The notes under the pieces: generated by a model | Databases searched by the model: none | What the model was told of the DNA's origin: nothing | What the model saw: only the letters and a program-made list of their open reading frames with translations | Program-made: the position numbers and the translations under genes | In this document: piece by piece, positions 7,836 through 17,922 of the stretch | Layout: each line of letters starts with the position of its first letter | Position numbering within the stretch: the stretch's first letter is position 1 | NCBI GenBank assembly: GCA_017409785.1 | Contig: JAFQSD010000001.1 | Span: 1 to 64,000, forward strand | Direction of reading: 5' to 3' | DNA: 64,000 nucleotides | Source: Bacilli bacterium | GTDB lineage: Bacteria; Bacillota_I; Bacilli_A; RF39; UBA660

Positions 7836-8552
7836 ATGGAACGTTTACAAAAAGTTATAGCTCAAGCAGGAATTGCATCACGTAGAAAAGCCGAAGAATT
7901 AATTACATCAGGACAAGTAAAAGTAAATGGTGTAGTAGTAACTGAATTAGGTACAAAAGTTTCAGATAAAGATCAAATAGAAGTAAATAATCAACTTATT
8001 GAAAAAGAAAAGAAAGAATATTATTTATTAAATAAACCACGTGGAGTAGTAACTACAACAGCTGATGATAAGAATAGAAAAACAGTTGTAGATTTAATTC
8101 CTACATCTGCAAGAATCTATCCAGTAGGAAGATTAGATTATGATACAACAGGAGTTCTTTTACTAACAAATGATGGTGATTTTGCTAATATCTTAATGCA
8201 TCCAACAAGTAATATCGACAAAGTATATATGGCAAAATTAGAAGGTATCATCAAAGGAGAACAAATTAATCAGTTAAAAGACGGTGTTGAACTAGATGGA
8301 GAAATAGTAAAACCATCACGTGTTAAATTAAAGAAAGTTGATCCTAAATCAAATTCTTGTATGGTTCAAATTACTATTCATGAAGGAAAAAATCATCAAG
8401 TAAAAAGAATGTTTGAAGCAGTAGGATTCCCAGTTGCAAAATTAAAAAGAGAAAAAGAAGCATTCTTCGATCTTAAAGATTTACAATCAGGAGAATTTAG
8501 AAAACTAACACCAAAAGAAGTTGCAAAAGTATATGGATTAAAGCAAAAATAA
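7836..8552 (+). CDS. rluB: 23S rRNA pseudouridine synthase RluB/RsuA family
   Basis: Start ATG 7836 with AGAGGTGA six bases upstream (a GTG at 7827 lies inside that site). 238 residues: an N-terminal S4 RNA-binding domain (RLQKVIAQAGIASRRKAEEL), then the catalytic domain with GRLDYDTTGVLLLTNDG containing the active Asp, and the C-terminal HEGKNHQVKRMF. It isomerises uridine in ribosomal RNA. Length and order match Bacillus RluB (YpuL). It is monocistronic with a strong terminator shared with the convergent ferredoxin gene. Confidence 0.92.
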   Translation: MERLQKVIAQAGIASRRKAEELITSGQVKVNGVVVTELGTKVSDKDQIEVNNQLIEKEKKEYYLLNKPRGVVTTTADDKNRKTVVDLIPTSARIYPVGRLDYDTTGVLLLTNDGDFANILMHPTSNIDKVYMAKLEGIIKGEQINQLKDGVELDGEIVKPSRVKLKKVDPKSNSCMVQITIHEGKNHQVKRMFEAVGFPVAKLKREKEAFFDLKDLQSGEFRKLTPKEVAKVYGLKQK

Positions 8553-8580
8553 AACTACACACTCGTGTAGTTTTTTATTT
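8553..8580. terminator. Bidirectional terminator between rluB and ferredoxin
   Basis: AACTACAC (8553-8560), loop ACTC, GTGTAGTT (8565-8572), then T's. A's on the other side let it serve the minus-strand ferredoxin as well. Confidence 0.85.
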
Positions 8581-8769
8581 TTCAGTTACTTCAATAGCTC
8601 CAGTAGGACAAGATTCTGCTGAATCAATAACAGCTTGTTTTTCATCCTCTTTAACTTCTTCTTTTTTTACTTTAGAAAGACCTTCATCATCAATTTCAAA
8701 TATAGCATCGCAAATAGCAGCACATGCTCCACAACCGATGCAAGCTTCTTTATTAACTTTAACTTTCAT
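8575..8769 (-). CDS. fer: [4Fe-4S] ferredoxin
   Basis: 64 residues, ribosome site GAAAGGAAGG on the minus strand. The cluster ligands are Cys10-x2-Cys13-x2-Cys16 (CIGCGACAAIC) and the distant Cys in ESCPTGAI. The extra Cys20 sits where an eight-iron ferredoxin would have its fourth ligand, but only one CP motif occurs, so one cluster is expected. It is a small acidic cytoplasmic electron carrier of the Bacillus Fer type; partner enzymes are not in the window. Confidence 0.93.
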   Translation of the reverse strand: MKVKVNKEACIGCGACAAICDAIFEIDDEGLSKVKKEEVKEDEKQAVIDSAESCPTGAIEVTEK

Positions 8770-8886
8770 ATTAACCTTCCTTTCACATTAATTATATCGG
8801 TTTTTATCTTTTACGTAAAGTGTAATTTAACTTCTTTCGTTTTTATATTACATGTGATAAACTTATACTGAAAGAAGGTAAAGAGT

Positions 8887-9819
8887 ATGAGAAGAATGGA
8901 TCGTTATAATGATACATCTGATGTACCAAAATTAACCCGTAGTGATAAAAATCAAGAGTTATATGACTCAATTGGCAGTAATACTAGGTACACAAGTTTT
9001 TCTGATGTAACCAACTCAAATGCTATTGATATAACTACAAAGAAAAACTCTAATACTCGTGAAGGATATCATCAAATGAAAGAATATCAAGATGTAGTTC
9101 CAACTCCTCGTGTGAAAAAAGAATTAGAAGAGTTTAAAAGTCTATATCAAGATAGAGAAAATAAAGTATATGATATAAATAATGTTCTAGAAGAAGCAAG
9201 AAAAAATCGTACTGAAAAAGACGAATTGGAAGAAAAAAGAAAATTAAAGAATTCTAGTTATAATATATTATCTAGTTTAAATAAAGAAGAATTAGAAAAA
9301 TATCGTAAAGAAAAGAAAGATAAAGTTATTCATCCAAATGATGATGAGTTAAGAGAACTAATAGATACAATAACATCAAAAACATTAGCTGGAGATATCC
9401 AAGCTGCAACATCATTATTAAGTGATTTAATGGCAACAAGTATTATGGATAAAGTTGATAAACCAGAAGATATTCCAGAAGAAGAAAAAGATGATAATGA
9501 TGATAGTGATGATGAAGATTCTCTTGATGATGAAAAACTAAATGTTGAAGATATTAAACTTCTAGCAAACAAAAAAGAAGAACTTGCACACGCAGAAGAT
9601 GATGAAGAAGAAACAGAAGATAAACAAAAAGAAGAAAGTAATCTTCCTGATGCAGATGCATCATTCTATACAAGAAGTATGGACTTATCTGAAGCAGACT
9701 TTGACTTAGAAAGTGAATTTAAAGAAAAACATTTACCAGTAGGAATAAAAGTACTAATTGGCTTAATTATTTTAGTTATCATAGCAGCAATAGTATTCTT
9801 TATCTGGAAAAATCAATAA
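8887..9819 (+). CDS. Acidic tail-anchored protein of unknown function
   Basis: 310 residues, ribosome site GAAGG. The N-terminal ~200 residues are polar and probably helical (long Glu/Lys stretches around KKELEEFKSLYQDREN). Then comes a very acidic linker (Asp/Glu runs around residues 198-250) and a C-terminal membrane helix GIKVLIGLIILVIIAAIVFF ending in WKNQ. The shape is a cytoplasmic domain tethered by a C-terminal anchor. No family was recognised. It forms a single transcription unit ended by a strong hairpin, upstream of the polC block. Confidence 0.7.
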   Translation: MRRMDRYNDTSDVPKLTRSDKNQELYDSIGSNTRYTSFSDVTNSNAIDITTKKNSNTREGYHQMKEYQDVVPTPRVKKELEEFKSLYQDRENKVYDINNVLEEARKNRTEKDELEEKRKLKNSSYNILSSLNKEELEKYRKEKKDKVIHPNDDELRELIDTITSKTLAGDIQAATSLLSDLMATSIMDKVDKPEDIPEEEKDDNDDSDDEDSLDDEKLNVEDIKLLANKKEELAHAEDDEEETEDKQKEESNLPDADASFYTRSMDLSEADFDLESEFKEKHLPVGIKVLIGLIILVIIAAIVFFIWKNQ

Positions 9820-9826
9820 ATAAAGA

Positions 9827-9858
9827 AAAGTTGGTTATTTTATACCAACTTTTTTTTA
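9827..9858 (+). terminator. Terminator after the tail-anchored acidic protein
   Basis: AAAGTTGGT (9827-9835) pairs with ACCAACTTT (9844-9852), followed by T's. Confidence 0.88.
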
Positions 9859-9904
9859 TTTTGTGTTATTATAAATATATACAAGAGAAGTAGGGTGTAA
9901 GTAA

Positions 9905-10717
9905 ATGAATGTTAAATTTTATGTAAATAATTATGTATTAATTTGGAATTTATTATTCCAAGCCTCAATATCAGAACCAATTTATAATTTAAAACAAAAA
10001 CTATGGGCAAATTATAAAAATGAATATAATAATACATATCGTGATAAACATCTTATCTTAAGAGATGCTAAAAACTTTATTCCAAATGATGATACTGTCT
10101 ACAACATAGTAGTTGAAACACGTGAATATGAAAAGTTAAAGAAGTGTGCTGATAAGTATCGTATGGAATTAATGAAAATATGGGATAGTAATAAAAGATT
10201 AATAAATGCCTTTGTTAAAAATATCTTAAAAAGAGATATCCGTCCATATACAATACTAGTAGTAAATGAAGAACTAGATATTATTGATACAAATTATTTA
10301 AACGAAGAGACAGGTACATTAATAGTAGGTAAAAAAATAGATAAAAAAGACCCAACAAAAATAATAGTTGAAATGATTATGGCTATTATTAAAGAAGAAA
10401 TTAAATATGATACTTCAAAATGTGAAATAGGAACTGCTATCACAGAATTAGCTGTTTTAAATGAACTAGCAACAGTACTAACTAAAAAGAGTTGTTATAT
10501 CAGTGGACAACCATCATTATCAAATATTAAAAGAAATGTTTATCCATATTGGCTAATGTATCTAGCAGTACCAAAAGATGAATTTAACACTTACATGGCT
10601 AGGGATAAAATCGCCTTTGATGCCAACAGTATGGCTTACGAAAAAGAACTAAAGAAAATGGATATAGTAGAATTTATTGACTTCTGCTATCGTAATAAAA
10701 GATATATATTAAAATAG
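9905..10717 (+). CDS. Conserved-looking protein of unknown function upstream of polC
   Basis: 270 residues, ATG at 9905 after a weak GTAGGGTG site. Soluble and mixed alpha/beta, with a stretch LKRDIRPYTILVVNEELDIIDT and a helical EMIMAIIKEEIKYD, ending FCYRNKRYILK. No catalytic motif or membrane segment was identified and no family is recognised. The gap to polC is 31 bases and contains only the polC ribosome site, so the two are likely co-transcribed. Confidence 0.65.
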   Translation: MNVKFYVNNYVLIWNLLFQASISEPIYNLKQKLWANYKNEYNNTYRDKHLILRDAKNFIPNDDTVYNIVVETREYEKLKKCADKYRMELMKIWDSNKRLINAFVKNILKRDIRPYTILVVNEELDIIDTNYLNEETGTLIVGKKIDKKDPTKIIVEMIMAIIKEEIKYDTSKCEIGTAITELAVLNELATVLTKKSCYISGQPSLSNIKRNVYPYWLMYLAVPKDEFNTYMARDKIAFDANSMAYEKELKKMDIVEFIDFCYRNKRYILK

Positions 10718-10748
10718 TAATAACGTAAAATGTACAGGGGGAAGTAAC

Positions 10749-13700
10749 ATGGATAGTAAAATAGAAATATTATTAAATAAAATAAATATTGATAAAGACC
10801 ATTATCAATATTTTTCTGATGCTAAAATAACTAGAATTGTTGTAAATAAACAAGGAACAGTTTGGAATATTTTTATTGATAGTAAAGAATTATTACCAGT
10901 AGAAATATTTGAAGAACTTGAAAATAATAAAATGCAATTAGATGAAAAAGCTAAAGAAATAAGAATTATTTTTAATATTGAAAATTCAAGTATTGAAACA
11001 TATCTAAGTTATTATCCAGTGCTATTAAAGAAATTAAAAGATAAATTAAAGGTATTAGAAATTTATGAAGATTGTCTACATATTGAAGATGAAAAACTAA
11101 TATTAGTCACTTCAACTGAAGTAGAAAAAGAAAGACTAGAATCTTGTCTAGAAGAAATAAATACTTTTTATAAACAAGTTGGCTATATGATACCAATATC
11201 AGTAGAAGTGCGTCATGAAGAAAATATTTTAGAAGAAATAAAACAAGAATTAGAAACATCAGTTGTCGCATCACCTGCACCAAGTGAAAAGAAAGTAGAA
11301 ACAAAAGAAGATAAACCAAAAGAAAAACAATTTAGAAGAGATCCAAAAGATCCTAACGCTGTACTTGGTAGAGGAATAAAAGAAGATCCAATTAAAATAA
11401 AAACTCTTATTGGAGAAGACAACAATGTAGTAATTGAAGCCCAAATCTTTGGAACAGAATATTTTGAATCTTCAAAAACAGACTTTAAGATTATTACTTT
11501 AAAAGTAACAGACTTCTCAGATAGTATTTATTGTAAAGTCTTTGTAAGAGACGATGAAGAATATGGAAGACTTTGCAAAGAATTTAAAAATGGTAACTGG
11601 TATAAAATTAGAGGTTATACCAAAAATGATCAGTTCGCTAAAGAACTAGTTTTAAATGCTAGAGATATGGTTAAACTAGAAAAAACAGAAGAAAGTATAA
11701 AAGATCTAGCAGAAGAAAAAAGAGTAGAACTTCATTGCCATACAGTAATGAGCCAAATGGATGGTGTTGCTAATGAAGAAGCAATTGTTAAACAAGCAAT
11801 GAAATGGGGACACAAAGCAATAGCTATAACTGACCACAATGGTGTTCAAGGATTCCCACACGTCTTCAACTTAGTAACAGGTTATAATAAAAACTTAGAA
11901 GAGGGAAAAGAACCATTTAAAGTTATCTATGGTGCAGAACTTGTTATGATAGATGATGCTGTAAATATTGTTCTACGTCCAAATAAAGAAGTAATGTTAG
12001 ACCAAACATTCGTCGTATTCGACTTTGAAACAACTGGTTTCAACGCTGGTGGTGCCGATTCAATTATCGAAGTAGGAGCAGTTAAAATCCGTAATGGAGA
12101 AATCATTGAAAAATATGATGAACTAATTAACCCAGGGCGACCACTCCCTCAAAAGATTATTGATGTAACAAACATTACTGATGAAATGTTAAAAGATAAA
12201 GACAATGAAGAAAATGCCATTAAACGTTTCGTTGAATGGTTTGGAGATTGTCCAATGGTAGCACATAACGCTAAGTTCGACGTATCATTCCTAGAAATGG
12301 CCTATAAGAAATACAATTTAGGTACATTTACAAATCCAGTAATTGATACATTAGAATTATCACGTACAATGGATAATACCTATGCAAGACACTCTTTATC
12401 AGCATTAGTAAAAAGATACGAAGTTCCTTGGGATGAATCAGCCCACCATAGAGGAGACTACGATGCTGAAGGAACTGCTTTAGTATTCCATAAAATGTTA
12501 AAGAAATTATCTAATCGTAATATTGAAACAATGGATCAATTAGATAATTTAGTTTCAAAAGATGAAATCCATAAATATGGACGTGCTCATCATATTAATT
12601 TATTAGTTCAAAACAAAGCCGGTTTAAAGAACTTATTCAAATTAGTTTCTTTAGCCAACACAACTTATTTATATAAAACACCTCGTATTCCAAGAAGTGT
12701 TATAGAAGAACATCGAGAAGGATTACTAATTGGAAGTGGTTGCTACGAAAGTGAAGTATTCACAGAAGGTAAATCAAAGAGCGAAGATGAATTATCAAAT
12801 ATCATTAGATTCTACGATTATGTAGAAGTGCAACCTCTAGAATGTTATAATCACATGATTCAATCAGGTGACTTCGCAACTGAAGTAGAATTAGCTGCCC
12901 ATCTTCAAAAAATAATAAGAGTAACAGAAGAAGCAGGAAAGATTATTGTTGCAACAGGGGATGTTCATCATATAAAAAGAGATGACAAAATCTTTAGAGA
13001 AATCATTGTTAATCAAAAAGTTCCAGGTGGAGGACGACATCCACTTGCTCGTTCAGGAATAAAATCAATTCCTTCAAATCACTTACGTACAACAGACGAA
13101 ATGTTAAAAGATTTTGCTTTCCTAGAAGATGATGAATTAATTTATCGTTTAGTAATTGGCAATCCAAATAAAATTGCTGATATGGTAGAAATAGTAGAAG
13201 TAATACCTGATACTGGAGGAATTCCATTCTCTCCAAGAATTAAAAGTGATGATGGACAAAGTTATCTAGACTGTCCACGTGTGGTTACCGACTTAGTTTA
13301 TACTAAAGCAAAAGATTGGTACGGTGAACCACTACCATATTCAATAGAAGAACGTATCGCTACAGAACTTTATGGAGATATTGTCTTAAAAGCAGTAAAA
13401 GAAAATTTAAAAGATAAAAACTTATCAGAAGAAGAATTAACTAAAGAAGCATTTAAACAAACCCATGATATTATTTGGGAAGGTTTTGATAAGGTAAAAG
13501 AATTAGTTCGTGAACATGTTAAGAAAACAACAGAAGAAGAACTAGATGAAAAAGCTTTAGAAAAAGCAGTTAAAAAATCACTTGGAGGAATTATCGGAGG
13601 AGGTTTCGACCCAATCTACTTAATTTCTCAACGTCTAGTTAAACACTCAAACGATGATGGTTACTTAGTTGGTTCCCGTGGTTCCGTAGGTTCATCATTT

Positions 13701-15374
13701 GTCGCAACTATGATGGGAATTACTGAAGTTAATCCATTATCTGCTCATTATAGATGTCCAGAATGTAAGATAAGTATTTTCGAAGATGAAAATGGCAACT
13801 CTTTCGGAGCAGAATATTCATCAGGTTATGACTTACCAGACAAAATGTGTCCTAACTGTAATATTCCATTAATTAAAGATGGACAAGATATGCCATTCGC
13901 AACTTTCTTAGGATTTAATGCTGATAAAGTTCCAGATATCGACCTTAACTTCTCAGATTTAAATCAAGCATCAGCTCACGCTTATACAAAAGTATTATTC
14001 GGAGAAGATAATGTTTTCCGTGCTGGAACAATAGGTACAGTAGCTGATAAAACAGCCTTTGGATTCGTTAAAGGATATTGTGAAGAAAAAGAACTGGGCG
14101 ATATGCGTACTGCGGAAATTGAACGTTTAGCAATTGGCTGTACTGGAGTAAAAAGAACAACAGGGCAACATCCTGGAGGAATAGTTGTTATTCCTGACTA
14201 CAAAGAAGTTTCAGACTTTACTCCATATCAATTCCCAGCAGAAGACGCAACTGCTGAGTGGCGAACAACACACTTTGATTACCACTCAATTGACCAATGT
14301 TTATTAAAACTAGATATTTTGGGTCACTCAGACCCAACTCAATTAAGATTGATTCAAAATCAGTCAGGAACAGATATTATGAAAGTTCCATTAGATGATA
14401 AAGAGACAATGAGTATTTTTACTTCAACAAAAGCTCTTGGGGTTACAACAGAACAAATTATGTGTAATACCGGAACCTTAGGTATACCAGAGTTTGGAAC
14501 CCCATTTACAATTAAATTAGTAGAAGATACTAAGCCAACTACCTTTGGCGAGTTAGTTAAAATATCAGGACTTTCCCATGGTACCGATGTTTGGTTAGGG
14601 AATGCTCAAGAATTAATTCAAAACAACATTGTTCCGTTTAAAGAAACAATCGGTTGTCGTGACGATATCATGGTTTATCTAATGTACCGTGGAGTTGCTC
14701 CGATCAAAGCCTTTAAAATTATGGAGTTCGTTCGTAAAGGAAAAGCTTCTAAGGATCCTGAAACATGGAAGGGACATGTTGAAACAATGAAAGAAGCAAA
14801 TATCCCAGAATGGTTTATCAATTCTTGTGCTAAGATTAAGTACATGTTCCCAAAAGCCCATGCTGCAGCCTATGTAATGAGTGCCTTTAGAATAGCTTGG
14901 TATAAAGTTCATATGCCAGTATATTTCTATGCATCATGGTATTCATCAAAAGCAACAGATGTAGATGTAGTTAGTATGATTAAAGGCTATGATGGAATTA
15001 AACAACGACTAGAAGATATTTTAGTTAAAGGATTTGAAGCCACTAACAAAGAAAATGGCCAAGCTGAAAGTTTAAAGGTAGCACTTGAAGCTACAGCCCG
15101 TGGCATTAAATTCCTACCAGTAGACTTATATAAAAGTGAAGCTACAGTTTGGGTAGCAGCTTCTGATACAGAAATTTATCCTCCGTTTAATGCCATCGAA
15201 GGTCTAGGAGATACCGTTGCTCAAAATATCGTAAGAGAAAGAGAAAATGGACCATTCCTAAGTATCGAAGATGTCCAAAAAAGAGGAAAAGTATCCCAAA
15301 CATTAATTGATAAAATGAAAGAAATGGGAATATTAAAAGATTTACCAGAATCAAATCAATTATCATTGTTCTAA
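10749..15374 (+). CDS. polC: DNA polymerase III alpha subunit, Gram-positive PolC type
   Basis: 1541 residues, the usual PolC length. Domains in order: N-terminal region (1-~210), OB fold (~220-310), the first part of PHP (VELHCHTVMSQMDG, ~326), an inserted DEDD proofreading exonuclease (VFDFETTGFN near residue 422, DVSFLEMAYKKY), the rest of PHP, the polymerase palm with PDIDLNFS near 1063, and a four-Cys zinc site (CPECK...CPNCN, ~1003-1037). The C-terminus ends LSLF, plausibly a sliding-clamp-binding tail. It is the main replicative polymerase of low-GC Gram-positives. Ribosome site AGGGGGAAG. Confidence 0.98.
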   Translation: MDSKIEILLNKINIDKDHYQYFSDAKITRIVVNKQGTVWNIFIDSKELLPVEIFEELENNKMQLDEKAKEIRIIFNIENSSIETYLSYYPVLLKKLKDKLKVLEIYEDCLHIEDEKLILVTSTEVEKERLESCLEEINTFYKQVGYMIPISVEVRHEENILEEIKQELETSVVASPAPSEKKVETKEDKPKEKQFRRDPKDPNAVLGRGIKEDPIKIKTLIGEDNNVVIEAQIFGTEYFESSKTDFKIITLKVTDFSDSIYCKVFVRDDEEYGRLCKEFKNGNWYKIRGYTKNDQFAKELVLNARDMVKLEKTEESIKDLAEEKRVELHCHTVMSQMDGVANEEAIVKQAMKWGHKAIAITDHNGVQGFPHVFNLVTGYNKNLEEGKEPFKVIYGAELVMIDDAVNIVLRPNKEVMLDQTFVVFDFETTGFNAGGADSIIEVGAVKIRNGEIIEKYDELINPGRPLPQKIIDVTNITDEMLKDKDNEENAIKRFVEWFGDCPMVAHNAKFDVSFLEMAYKKYNLGTFTNPVIDTLELSRTMDNTYARHSLSALVKRYEVPWDESAHHRGDYDAEGTALVFHKMLKKLSNRNIETMDQLDNLVSKDEIHKYGRAHHINLLVQNKAGLKNLFKLVSLANTTYLYKTPRIPRSVIEEHREGLLIGSGCYESEVFTEGKSKSEDELSNIIRFYDYVEVQPLECYNHMIQSGDFATEVELAAHLQKIIRVTEEAGKIIVATGDVHHIKRDDKIFREIIVNQKVPGGGRHPLARSGIKSIPSNHLRTTDEMLKDFAFLEDDELIYRLVIGNPNKIADMVEIVEVIPDTGGIPFSPRIKSDDGQSYLDCPRVVTDLVYTKAKDWYGEPLPYSIEERIATELYGDIVLKAVKENLKDKNLSEEELTKEAFKQTHDIIWEGFDKVKELVREHVKKTTEEELDEKALEKAVKKSLGGIIGGGFDPIYLISQRLVKHSNDDGYLVGSRGSVGSSFVATMMGITEVNPLSAHYRCPECKISIFEDENGNSFGAEYSSGYDLPDKMCPNCNIPLIKDGQDMPFATFLGFNADKVPDIDLNFSDLNQASAHAYTKVLFGEDNVFRAGTIGTVADKTAFGFVKGYCEEKELGDMRTAEIERLAIGCTGVKRTTGQHPGGIVVIPDYKEVSDFTPYQFPAEDATAEWRTTHFDYHSIDQCLLKLDILGHSDPTQLRLIQNQSGTDIMKVPLDDKETMSIFTSTKALGVTTEQIMCNTGTLGIPEFGTPFTIKLVEDTKPTTFGELVKISGLSHGTDVWLGNAQELIQNNIVPFKETIGCRDDIMVYLMYRGVAPIKAFKIMEFVRKGKASKDPETWKGHVETMKEANIPEWFINSCAKIKYMFPKAHAAAYVMSAFRIAWYKVHMPVYFYASWYSSKATDVDVVSMIKGYDGIKQRLEDILVKGFEATNKENGQAESLKVALEATARGIKFLPVDLYKSEATVWVAASDTEIYPPFNAIEGLGDTVAQNIVRERENGPFLSIEDVQKRGKVSQTLIDKMKEMGILKDLPESNQLSLF

Positions 15375-15403
15375 AAACATCCTAAATATAGGATGTTTTT
15401 TTT
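15374..15403 (+). terminator. Terminator of polC
   Basis: AACATCCTA (15376-15384), loop AATA, TAGGATGTT (15389-15397), then T's. Confidence 0.9.
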
Positions 15404-15410
15404 ATTTGTA

Positions 15411-15439
15411 TTGAAAAATAATGCAAAATTAGATAAAAT
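15411..15439 (+). promoter_or_regulatory. Promoter of the first prepilin-like gene
   Basis: TTGAAA (15411-15416), 17-base spacer, TAAAAT (15434-15439), about 35 bases before the start codon. Confidence 0.7.
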
Positions 15440-15475
15440 TAAAGATGATACAAAGAATAAAGAAAGGAGAATATA

Positions 15476-17911
15476 ATGCCAACTATAAAGAAAAGAAAAA
15501 GAAAAACTAAAACTCATAAAAAAGGTTTTACCTTAATTGAAATTTTAGCAGCAATAACAATTCTAGGAATATTAATGGGAATTGCTATTGTTTCAGTTAC
15601 AAAAATAATAGAAGATGGTAAAAAAGAGCACTATGATACTGCTGAAGAAAATTTATCTCTAGCAGGACAAAGTTATGTACAACAAAACAGAGGAGATCTG
15701 CCAAAAGCAGTAGGGCAAAAGAAAAAAATATCTTTAAAAACTTTAGTTGAGAACAGATACATTCAACCTATAAAAGATTATAGTGATAATGAATGTAACT
15801 TAGAAGAATCATACGTTTTAGTATATAAATATTCTCAAAGTGATTATTCTTATGTTCCTTACTTAGATTGTCCAGGTTATACAAGTGAAGATAAAGTAAC
15901 TAATATAACACCAGAGATATCTGCACAAATAAATGTCAATGAAGATAAGGGAACAGTAACAGGAAAAGTAACATTAACAGGTAATGAACAGTTAATGAGT
16001 TATAGTTATATAATATATCGTGGTTCAAAAGAAGTAAAAAATACAGGTAATGTTATAGTATCTGGCTTTAAAGAAAGTCTTTCACTAACAATTCCATTAA
16101 CTGAATATACACCAGGTAATATAAAATTATATGTTACAGCAACTAATACATATGGCCAAACTAAATCTATAACCGTAACCCAAAACGTGGAAGATCAAAA
16201 AGCCCCACAATGTGTATATTTAGATACTGCAGATGAAACTGATAAAGAATGGACTTCAGAAAATAGAAAAATAACAGTTGGTTGTGATGACGGAGATGGA
16301 ACAGGCTGTACAAGAGAAACTTATACAAAAACATTTAAATCAACAACAGATTACGGTTATATAACAATCGAAGACGAACAAGGAAATGAAACGCAATGCC
16401 GTGTAAGTGTCTTTGTTGATAAAACTCCACCAACTTGTACAAAATCTGGAGATTCTACAAAGTGGAAAAATTCAAGTAGAACAATTAATTGGGGATGTAA
16501 TGATGGAACTAGTCAATCAGGTTGTAATGTAAATTATGCTGGTGGTTCAACAACATTTACATCAACAACAAAAACAGCAACAATAGCAGAGTATACAATA
16601 AAAGATAATGTTGGAAATACAACAAAATGCCAAGCAAGAACTGCTAACGTATATGTAGATACAACTCCACCGACTTGTACAGTATCTGGTGGAAATAATA
16701 ATTGGACAAATGGAAATAGGACAGTAAAAGCTGTATGTTCAGATGACGATAGTAAATGTGAAACAGCTGATTTCCAAAAAGAATACAAAGATAATATTAA
16801 TACAACAACAGCCGGAGCAGTTGATAATAACAATGGAGGTTCAGTAAAAGATAAAGCCGGAAATATTACTTATTGTTCTGCAAACCAAACAGTAAAAATT
16901 GATAAGACCAAACCAGTAGTAAGCAGTGTATCTAATCCAAAAGAAGGAGTAGCTACAATTCCAGGTTTACAAGTAACTTTAACAGGAGCAGATCAAGGAG
17001 CAGTTCAGTCTGGACTTTCAAAATGGCAATATAAAGAAGCATCGGGCTCATGGAAAGATATTGCTAATTCAAACTATTCTCCATACGTTGATACTTATAC
17101 AGCACTAAGAGATTCAACTGTATTCAGTTATAGACTGTGTGATATTGCTGGAAACTGTTCAGATTCAAAAACAACAACAGTTAAAATAGTTAACGCCTGT
17201 TCATCAACTACAACAACATGGTCAGGAACATGGGGAACATGTAGTAAAAAATGTGGAACAGGAACGCAAACAATGAGTGGTACAAAATATAGTGCATATG
17301 ATGGTTCTAATTGTGGAACAACTTCAAAAACTCAAAATTGTAATACACAAGATTGTTGTTCATCAACTACAACAACATGGTCAGGGACATGGGGAACATG
17401 TAGTAAAAAATGTGGAACAGGAACGCAAACGATGAGTGGAACAAAATATAGTACATATGACAGCAGTGTAAGTTGCGGTTCTGATTCAAAAACTCAAAAC
17501 TGTAATACGCAAGACTGTTGCTCATCAACTACAACAACATGGTCAGGATCATGGGGTGCATGTAGTGCTACATGTGGTGGTGGAACTCAAACAATGAGTG
17601 GTACAAAATATAGTACCTATGATAGTAGTGTAAGCTGTGGTTCTGATTCAAAATCTCAAGCATGTAATACAAATTCATGTGGGCCTCCAGCCCATACCCA
17701 TAAAACAGGAGCATTAGGTACTACTTTAAAATCTTGTAACTGGACACTATCATGTGGTACTTATCATCCAAAAGCATATTGGGCATATTGCGGAGTATGT
17801 TGGAATTATGGAGTTATTTATCGTTCAACAACATCTAAATATTGTCCGGGTAGATATATTGATGGCTGTAAAAACTGGGGAACAGTTTATCCAACAGTTG
17901 TACCGGATTAA
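15476..17911 (+). CDS. Giant prepilin-like surface protein with Ig-like and TSP1-like repeats
   Basis: 811 residues, ribosome site AAAGGAG. A Lys/Arg-rich leader ends KKG17, then F18TLIE22 and a hydrophobic helix (ILAAITILGILMGIAIVSV): a class III prepilin peptidase site with Glu+5. Residues ~45-145 form a pseudopilin-like head. They are followed by Ig-like modules with TPPTCT borders and conserved DNVGN/DKAGN turns, then three ~53-residue Cys-rich repeats (17198-17682) with the spacing W-x3-W-x2-CS-x2-CG-x-G seen in thrombospondin type 1 domains, and a Cys-rich tail. It is likely membrane-anchored or assembled into a pseudopilus; adhesion is an inference. No pilus motor genes are in the window. 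Confidence 0.8.
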   Translation: MPTIKKRKRKTKTHKKGFTLIEILAAITILGILMGIAIVSVTKIIEDGKKEHYDTAEENLSLAGQSYVQQNRGDLPKAVGQKKKISLKTLVENRYIQPIKDYSDNECNLEESYVLVYKYSQSDYSYVPYLDCPGYTSEDKVTNITPEISAQINVNEDKGTVTGKVTLTGNEQLMSYSYIIYRGSKEVKNTGNVIVSGFKESLSLTIPLTEYTPGNIKLYVTATNTYGQTKSITVTQNVEDQKAPQCVYLDTADETDKEWTSENRKITVGCDDGDGTGCTRETYTKTFKSTTDYGYITIEDEQGNETQCRVSVFVDKTPPTCTKSGDSTKWKNSSRTINWGCNDGTSQSGCNVNYAGGSTTFTSTTKTATIAEYTIKDNVGNTTKCQARTANVYVDTTPPTCTVSGGNNNWTNGNRTVKAVCSDDDSKCETADFQKEYKDNINTTTAGAVDNNNGGSVKDKAGNITYCSANQTVKIDKTKPVVSSVSNPKEGVATIPGLQVTLTGADQGAVQSGLSKWQYKEASGSWKDIANSNYSPYVDTYTALRDSTVFSYRLCDIAGNCSDSKTTTVKIVNACSSTTTTWSGTWGTCSKKCGTGTQTMSGTKYSAYDGSNCGTTSKTQNCNTQDCCSSTTTTWSGTWGTCSKKCGTGTQTMSGTKYSTYDSSVSCGSDSKTQNCNTQDCCSSTTTTWSGSWGACSATCGGGTQTMSGTKYSTYDSSVSCGSDSKSQACNTNSCGPPAHTHKTGALGTTLKSCNWTLSCGTYHPKAYWAYCGVCWNYGVIYRSTTSKYCPGRYIDGCKNWGTVYPTVVPD
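17198..17682 (+). repeat. Three TSP1-like coding repeats (159-162 bp)
   Basis: Units start at 17198, 17357 and 17519. Each encodes about 53 residues beginning CSSTTTTWSG, with about six cysteines per unit, and the second and third are nearly identical over long stretches. Confidence 0.85.
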
Positions 17912-17922
17912 GAGGTGATTAT

